Shown piece after piece: positions 5,891 through 9,365 of a DNA stretch of 9,365 bases. Below the pieces are notes generated by a model, which was given only the letters and a program-made list of their open reading frames with translations, did not search any database and was not told where the DNA came from. Source of the stretch: Pseudomonadota bacterium (GTDB taxonomy: Bacteria; Pseudomonadota; Alphaproteobacteria; Rhizobiales; Kaistiaceae); contig JAEZEN010000357.1 of NCBI GenBank assembly GCA_023433185.1, forward strand, positions 1 to 9,365. The letters are read 5' to 3'. Position numbers and translations under genes: made by a program. Numbering within the stretch: position 1 is the stretch's first letter; each line of letters starts with the position of its first letter.

Positions 5891-6739
5891 TCAGCCGGGA
5901 ACGCCTCCGGCATGGGCGGCGATCCGATCGGCGATCCCGGGAATCGCCGGCAGCGGCAGTTCATGACCGATGCCGGGGAGGACGGTGAGCGCGGCGCCGG
6001 CGATGCCCGCGGCAAGGGCGCGGCCGTTCTCGACCGGCAGGATCGGATCCTCCTCGCCATGGATGACGAGCACCGGGCAGGCGATCTCGCGGAAGCGCCC
6101 GCTCCAATCCTCGCGCGTCGTCAGCGCCCCATGGTTGAACATGCTGGCCGGGCTCCCGGTCCGCCCCAGCACCCGCCCGATCCGCGCTCTTTCACGGTCC
6201 TCATCGAAAGGAAATGCCGAACCGGCGCACAGCCTCTCGCTCTCGACCAGGAAGTCCGTCACCGCCCTCCGATCCGACCAGTCGAGGGCGGCCAGGGCCC
6301 CGAAATGGTCAAGGAACGCCGGCGATATCTGCGGCAGGGGCGCCCCGTCCCAGCCCAGCGGCTCGGATGCGACAAGCGTCAGCGAAGCGACCCGGCCGGG
6401 ATGTTCGATCGCCACCATCTGGGCGATGTATCCGCCCAGCGACATGCCTGCCAGATGCGCCCGGCCGAGCCCGTAGGCGTCGAGGATGGCAATGACGTCG
6501 CCGGCCATGTCCTCGACCGCGTAGGTCGCCTCACCGGGCGCTGCCGTCGTCGATCCGCCCGTGTCGCGATGGTCGAAGCGGATGACGAAGACGCCGCGCG
6601 CGGCCAGTTGCGCGCACAGTTCGTCCGGCCAGCCCAGCATCGAGGCCGTCGCCCCCATCACCAGCAGCAGCGGCGGATCGGCCGGGCGGCCGAAGCTTTC
6701 CGTCACCAGGGTCACGCCCCGGTGTTCGACCGATCGCAT
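5891..6739 (-). CDS. Alpha/beta-fold hydrolase
   Basis: This 282-residue protein has the full alpha/beta hydrolase pattern: the strand and oxyanion region LLLVMGATASMLGW (24-37), FDHRDTGGST (55-64), the nucleophile elbow GMSLGG (98-103) with S100, the acid D231 in HGEEDPILPV, and H259 in GIGHELP. It has no signal peptide and is probably cytoplasmic. The D-H-R-D-T-G-x-S motif places it near the RdmC/esterase-like group annotated as methylesterases or generic esterases; the substrate is unknown. The frame runs 19 codons further upstream, but the ATG at 6739 is chosen because AGGAAGGAG lies 8 bases before it. It follows DUF3126 and cysE on the same strand, 75 bp after DUF3126, so it may be the last gene of that transcript, with no evident pathway link to cysteine synthesis. 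Confidence 0.9.
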   Translation of the reverse strand: MRSVEHRGVTLVTESFGRPADPPLLLVMGATASMLGWPDELCAQLAARGVFVIRFDHRDTGGSTTAAPGEATYAVEDMAGDVIAILDAYGLGRAHLAGMSLGGYIAQMVAIEHPGRVASLTLVASEPLGWDGAPLPQISPAFLDHFGALAALDWSDRRAVTDFLVESERLCAGSAFPFDEDRERARIGRVLGRTGSPASMFNHGALTTREDWSGRFREIACPVLVIHGEEDPILPVENGRALAAGIAGAALTVLPGIGHELPLPAIPGIADRIAAHAGGVPG

Positions 6740-6814
6740 CGGCCGTGCTCCTTCCTGATTCTCGGGCCAGCCAACCTGCCGACGCGGTACCCCCATCGGG
6801 GAACGCGCGGCGAC

Positions 6815-7024
6815 CTATTCCAGGTCGATGTCGAGGATGGCCATGGTGAAGTTGTAGGAGAGGTCTCCGTCCTCATCGTCGCGGAAGATGATGCCGACGA
6901 ACTCGTCGCCGATATAGACCTCGGCCGAATCCGCCTTCTGCATGCGTGGCTTCACTGCGATGGACGGCAGATTGAAGCGCTTCCGGAAAAACGCCTGCAG
7001 CTTCTCGATCTCCTGACGATTCAC
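6815..7024 (-). CDS. DUF3126 family protein, GTG start
   Basis: This 69-residue acidic protein matches the alphaproteobacterial DUF3126 family. It starts with an amphipathic segment (IEKLQAFFRKRFNLPSI, 6-22), followed by KADSAEVYIGDEFVGIIFRD (30-49) and a tail DLSYNFTMAILDIDLE (54-69), probably a small alpha-beta fold. Function is unknown. The frame has no ATG at the right place. A GTG at 7024 fits, with AGAAGGA 6 bases before it and the family's usual length. It lies 71 bp after cysE on the same strand, a neighbourhood that I recall being common in Hyphomicrobiales, so co-expression with cysE is likely. No membrane or signal sequence is seen. Confidence 0.88.
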   Translation of the reverse strand: MNRQEIEKLQAFFRKRFNLPSIAVKPRMQKADSAEVYIGDEFVGIIFRDDEDGDLSYNFTMAILDIDLE

Positions 7025-7095
7025 TGAATTTCCTTCTCTCTCAACGGAACTGGCGGCGCGCAGGCGGGCACCGGCCCCGCGCCGGGCTGGGACCA

Positions 7096-7923
7096 CTAGC
7101 CCGAATCGGAGCAGTCCGCCACCATCTGGTCCATGCTGCGGGCGGGCTCGCGGCAGCCGGCCTCGCCGATGACCCGCGCCGGAACCCCGGCAACGGTCGA
7201 GTGGGGCGGCACCGCCTTCACTACCACCGAGCCGGCGGCGACCTTGGAGCAGCGTCCGACCTCGAGATTGCCGAGGATCTTGGCACCGGCGCCGATCAGC
7301 ACGCCCCGACGGATCTTGGGATGGCGATCGCCGTCTTCCTTGCCGGTCCCGCCGAGCGTCACGTCCTGGAGGATCGACACGTCGTCCTCGATCACCGCCG
7401 TCTCGCCGACGACGAGGCCGGTGGCATGGTCGAGGAAGATGCCCCGCCCGATCGTCACCGCCGGATTGATGTCGGTCTGGAAGACCTCGGACGACCGGCT
7501 CTGGATGTAGTAGGCGAAGTCGCGGCGCCCCTGCCTCCACAGCCAGTGGGCAAGGCGATGCGTCTCGATGGCGTGGAAGCCCTTGAAGTAGAGCACCGGC
7601 TCAATGTAGCGGTGGCAGGCCGGGTCGCGGTCATAGACGGCGGCGAGATCGACCCGCATCGCCTCGCGGATGCCGCCGTCATCGACCAGCGCCTCCTCGA
7701 AGGCGCTGGTGATCAGTTCGCCCGACACGACATCGTTGCCGATCCGCTGGGCGATGCGGCTGATCACCGCATCCTCGAGCCGGCCGTGATTGAGCACCGT
7801 CGCGTAGACGAAACTCGCCATCGCCGGCTCGGTGCGCACGATCTGCTCGGCATCGGCGCGTACCGACGACCAGATCGGATCGACGCTCGCCACCGCGTCG
7901 GCATGTGAGGTCTTGAGGGACAT
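7096..7923 (-). CDS. cysE: Serine O-acetyltransferase
   Basis: The enzyme makes O-acetyl-L-serine from serine and acetyl-CoA, the first dedicated step of cysteine synthesis, in the cytoplasm. It has 275 residues: a helical N-terminal domain (about 15-140) and a left-handed beta-helix of hexapeptides (about 150-255). Active-site residues are visible: D151 in FQTDINPAVTIG, H166 in GIFLDHATG, and R200/H201 in DGDRHPKI. The CoA-side segments VTLGGTGKE (188-196) and VLIGAGAKILGN (208-219) are typical. The protein ends in ADCSDSG, not in the terminal Ile that well-studied CysE proteins insert into CysK. The ATG at 7923 is 32 bases after the predicted transcription start; GGAG lies 11 bases upstream. 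DUF3126 follows on the same strand. Confidence 0.95.
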   Translation of the reverse strand: MSLKTSHADAVASVDPIWSSVRADAEQIVRTEPAMASFVYATVLNHGRLEDAVISRIAQRIGNDVVSGELITSAFEEALVDDGGIREAMRVDLAAVYDRDPACHRYIEPVLYFKGFHAIETHRLAHWLWRQGRRDFAYYIQSRSSEVFQTDINPAVTIGRGIFLDHATGLVVGETAVIEDDVSILQDVTLGGTGKEDGDRHPKIRRGVLIGAGAKILGNLEVGRCSKVAAGSVVVKAVPPHSTVAGVPARVIGEAGCREPARSMDQMVADCSDSG

Positions 7924-7961
7924 CCTGACGCTTCTCCCTGCCGCCACTCCCGGGGCGCGGC

Positions 7962-7991
7962 AAACTAGCATGATCGCCGGCTGAGCCCCAA
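7962..7991 (-). promoter_or_regulatory. Promoter of cysE
   Basis: On the minus strand, TTGGGG (7986-7991) is followed after 18 bases by TAGTTT (7962-7967), preceded by TG-C to give an extended -10. The start would be near 7955, about 32 bases before the cysE ATG. The -10 hexamer alone is poor; the extended TG and the distance to cysE are what support it. Confidence 0.35.
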
Positions 7992-8065
7992 GCCGGGGCG
8001 GGACGCCGGTCTCACCGCCCGACATAGGGCCGCGAAGCCGCAAGGGCAACGAAAAGCGCGCGATG

Positions 8066-8118
8066 CCCCGGCCCGCCCCTGCCCGGCGATTGCCCGGCCG
8101 AAGTCGCCGGCCCGCCCC
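8066..8118. repeat. C/G-rich repeat cluster with G-quadruplex motif upstream of cysE
   Basis: A 12-base unit ccggcccgcccc occurs at 8068-8079 and again at 8107-8118. Between them tgcccggc occurs at 8080-8087 and 8091-8098, 11 bases apart. On the minus strand, 8084-8066 reads as four G-runs (GGG, GGGG, GGG, GGGG) with loops of 2, 1 and 2 bases, which fits a stable G-quadruplex on the non-template strand for cysE, about 145 bases before its ATG. No gene is seen in the 264 bp gap that holds it. In such GC-rich DNA part of this may be chance. Confidence 0.45.
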
Positions 8119-8187
8119 CATCGCACCGTGGAATTGCCATGGCCGCGAGCTACGATGGCCGCGCGTTTGGGTTCTCGCTTCGGGAGG

Positions 8188-8739
8188 ATGTCCGCCTTGC
8201 CGTTCTGGTCCATCCTGCGCCGGCTGGCGCTCGCCGCGACCCTGATCGGGTCGGCCGTGCCCGCCGCCGCCGACGACATCGCGACCCTTCCGGACGGCAT
8301 GGCCCGCGCCCGGATCGGCGACCTGACGCTCTACCACGACCCGGCGGAGTGGCGCATCGCGGGCGAGGCCGGCACCTGGGCGATCCATTGCCGCGGACTG
8401 GAATGCGACGCGCCGGCGATGAGCGTCATCGCCGTTCCCGCAGCGCTGTCGCAGTGTTCCGCCGGCGCGGTGGTCGACCGCTCGGTTCTCGACTATCCCG
8501 ACGCCTGGACCCGCCAGGTCACGCGATCCGGCGCCGTCGCACTGTCCGTCGACGTCGTGACGCTCGACCAGGGCTGCCGCAACTGGGCCAGCTCACCGGT
8601 CTATGCCTGCACGGTGCACGAGGGACTGGCGTACTGGTTCATCGCCCCCGGCGAGATGTGCCGGACCTCGGTCGCGGAGAGCGAGGCCCTGCAACGCCTG
8701 CTCAACGGTCTCGCGCCGGCGGCGCTGACCACGCCATGA
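8188..8739 (+). CDS. Secreted six-cysteine protein of unknown function (first of a tandem pair)
   Basis: The 183 residues start with a signal peptide (hydrophobic 12-24, likely cut after AAA near 28), so the protein is exported. I do not recognise a named family. The mature part has six cysteines (68, 73, 90, 130, 141, 158), enough for three disulfides. It shares with the next gene the motifs ARIGDLTLYHDPAEWRIA (41-58), C-x4-C (68-73), GCR (129-131) and a C-terminal LLNGLAPA (171-178), so the two are paralogues. The start is uncertain: GGGAGG touches the ATG at 8188 with no spacer, while a TTG at 8197 is 9 bases from it, and a GTG lies in frame at 8128. The 8188 start keeps a normal signal peptide. 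It overlaps the next gene by four bases (ATGA). Confidence 0.8.
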   Translation: MSALPFWSILRRLALAATLIGSAVPAAADDIATLPDGMARARIGDLTLYHDPAEWRIAGEAGTWAIHCRGLECDAPAMSVIAVPAALSQCSAGAVVDRSVLDYPDAWTRQVTRSGAVALSVDVVTLDQGCRNWASSPVYACTVHEGLAYWFIAPGEMCRTSVAESEALQRLLNGLAPAALTTP

Positions 8740-9275
8740 CCACGCGCCGGCTCGCCGTCCTTCTCATGCTCCTTGCCTGCGCCGGAACCGCCGAGGCGGC
8801 GCCGGCGACGGCCAGGATCGGCGATCTGCTCCTCGACTACGATGATGCCGGATGGCGGGTCGCGACCCGCCCCGATGGCGCGGAGATCACGGCGATCGAA
8901 TGCGACGTGCCGCGTTGCGACGACGACGGCACGAACATCGCAGTCACCATCGTGCCCCCGGACGGTCCGCTGCCGACGGCGATCCCCCGCCGCGAGGCGG
9001 GCTTCGTCCAGCCGCTCTGGGACCTGCTCGCCGACGTGGATGCCAGCGGCCCGCGCGATGACCCGGTCCGTGCCGTGAACGGCTTCCTCGTGTTCGCTAC
9101 CGACCGATGGAGCGGCTGCCGGGCGATGAGCCCGTCGGAACTGACCGCGATCCTCGATCATCAAGATCGCCGCTACACCTTCACGAGCGGCGTCGCGAGG
9201 GGATGCCGCGGCGTATGGGGCGTGCCGCGCGAGGACTTCGTCGCGGTCCTGTCCGGGCTACGCCCGGCCCCGTAG
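8736..9275 (+). CDS. Secreted four-cysteine protein of unknown function (second of a tandem pair)
   Basis: This 179-residue protein has a clear signal peptide (hydrophobic 6-18, likely cut after AEA at 21) and is probably periplasmic. It is a paralogue of the preceding gene's product: ARIGDLLLDYDDAGWRVA (26-43), C56-x4-C61, GCR at 127-129, then H-x(4)-Y-x-F with CR at 157-158 and LSGLRPA (172-178). It keeps four of the six cysteines (56, 61, 128, 157); the positions matching C90 and C141 of the first protein are not Cys. The family is unnamed to me. The ATG overlaps the upstream stop as ATGA, so translation is probably coupled and both are made from one transcript. Its frame is also open for 199 codons upstream, but that part is only the shadow of the first gene. 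Confidence 0.82.
   Translation: MTTRRLAVLLMLLACAGTAEAAPATARIGDLLLDYDDAGWRVATRPDGAEITAIECDVPRCDDDGTNIAVTIVPPDGPLPTAIPRREAGFVQPLWDLLADVDASGPRDDPVRAVNGFLVFATDRWSGCRAMSPSELTAILDHQDRRYTFTSGVARGCRGVWGVPREDFVAVLSGLRPAP
9253..9267 (+). terminator. Short GC hairpin at the end of the second secreted-protein gene
   Basis: The arms ccgggc (9253-9258) and gcccgg (9262-9267) form a 6 bp stem with a 3-base loop, ending 6 bases before the stop codon at 9273. No T-tract follows. It may weaken read-through into purQ, but could equally be codon-driven. Confidence 0.25.
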
Positions 9276-9291
9276 CGCCCCGTGCGGAATC

Positions 9292-9300
9292 TGCTATAGG
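9292..9300 (+). promoter_or_regulatory. Extended -10 element just before purQ
   Basis: TGCTATAGG at 9292-9300 is a good extended -10 (TG-C-TATAGG). No -35 is evident at 17-18 bases. The start would fall at or within a base or two of the purQ ATG at 9307, which implies a leaderless or nearly leaderless transcript; no Shine-Dalgarno is seen before the ATG. Confidence 0.4.
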
Positions 9301-9306
9301 GACGCC

Positions 9307-9365
9307 ATGCGCTCCGCCGTCATCCTCTTCCCCGGCTCCAACCGCGACCGCGACATGGTCTCGGC
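9307..9365 (+). CDS. purQ: Phosphoribosylformylglycinamidine synthase subunit PurQ (N-terminal part)
   Basis: Only the first 19 codons are in the window, reading MRSAVILFPGSNRDRDMVS. This is the typical start of PurQ, the glutaminase subunit of the PurL-PurS-PurQ complex that carries out the fourth step of purine synthesis in the cytoplasm; the V-x-x-F-P-G-S-N-x-D-x-D motif belongs to its class I glutamine amidotransferase fold. The catalytic Cys, His and Glu lie beyond the window edge. In many relatives purS comes directly before purQ; here the gene before it encodes an unrelated secreted protein. It seems to have its own promoter with almost no leader. Confidence 0.85.
   Translation, partial: MRSAVILFPGSNRDRDMVS

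Noticed and set aside
6783..6807. Hairpin between DUF3126 and the hydrolase gene
   Set aside because: Only two 4 bp stems with internal mismatches and no T-tract; too weak to call.
7055..7083. GC hairpin between cysE and DUF3126 as a terminator
   Set aside because: Several competing GC pairings are possible, the minus-strand downstream sequence is a purine-rich ribosome-binding region, and there is no T-tract.
8139..8735. 199 codons open upstream in the frame of the second secreted gene, suggesting a longer fusion protein
   Set aside because: This stretch is the out-of-frame shadow of the first secreted gene. The ATG at 8736 directly precedes a good signal peptide.

Overview
This 9.4 kb window is GC-rich chromosomal DNA, almost certainly from an alphaproteobacterium and probably from the Hyphomicrobiales (Rhizobiales). 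The evidence is the family mix: a PAS_5-type single-domain PAS protein, a BTLCP/LapG-like transglutaminase-fold peptidase, a cysE-DUF3126 pair, and a PurQ with an alphaproteobacterial-looking N-terminus. The genus cannot be named from sequence reading alone. No transposon, integrase, phage gene, CRISPR array, tRNA or rRNA was seen. It reads as core or persistent chromosome rather than a mobile island.

Layout, left to right. The last codons of a + strand gene (1-42) converge on a minus-strand gene for a twin-CBS-domain protein (56-484), with an 8 bp perfect hairpin at the junction. Behind it, also on the minus strand, is a rhomboid-family membrane protein (638-1378) whose catalytic His position reads Pro. 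A 215 bp divergent region with two inverted-repeat structures separates it from a + strand PAS protein (1594-2208). A secreted LapG-like cysteine peptidase (2367-2984) follows on the + strand. It converges on a minus-strand HtrA/DegP-like protein with a PDZ domain (3006-3986) in which all three catalytic triad positions appear to be replaced. Further right on the minus strand, a three-helix membrane protein (4639-4956) and a gamma-class carbonic anhydrase-like hexapeptide protein (4081-4617) form a probable two-gene operon.

A + strand gene for a single-pass membrane-anchored protein of unknown function (5131-5859) converges on a minus-strand cluster: cysE (7096-7923), then DUF3126 (6815-7024), then an alpha/beta hydrolase (5891-6739). 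Only cysE has an obvious pathway, the first committed step of cysteine synthesis. On the other side of a 264 bp GC-rich divergent region, two overlapping + strand genes (8188-8739 and 8736-9275) encode secreted, cysteine-containing paralogues of unknown function. The window ends in the first 59 bases of purQ (9307 onward), which has a strong extended -10 only a few bases before its start codon.

No obvious new multi-gene system such as a defence island or biosynthetic cluster is visible. The most interesting points are two apparent pseudo-proteases in one window, the tandem secreted Cys-rich pair with a coordinated loss of two cysteines, the structured leader of the PAS gene, and a G-quadruplex-capable tract upstream of cysE.
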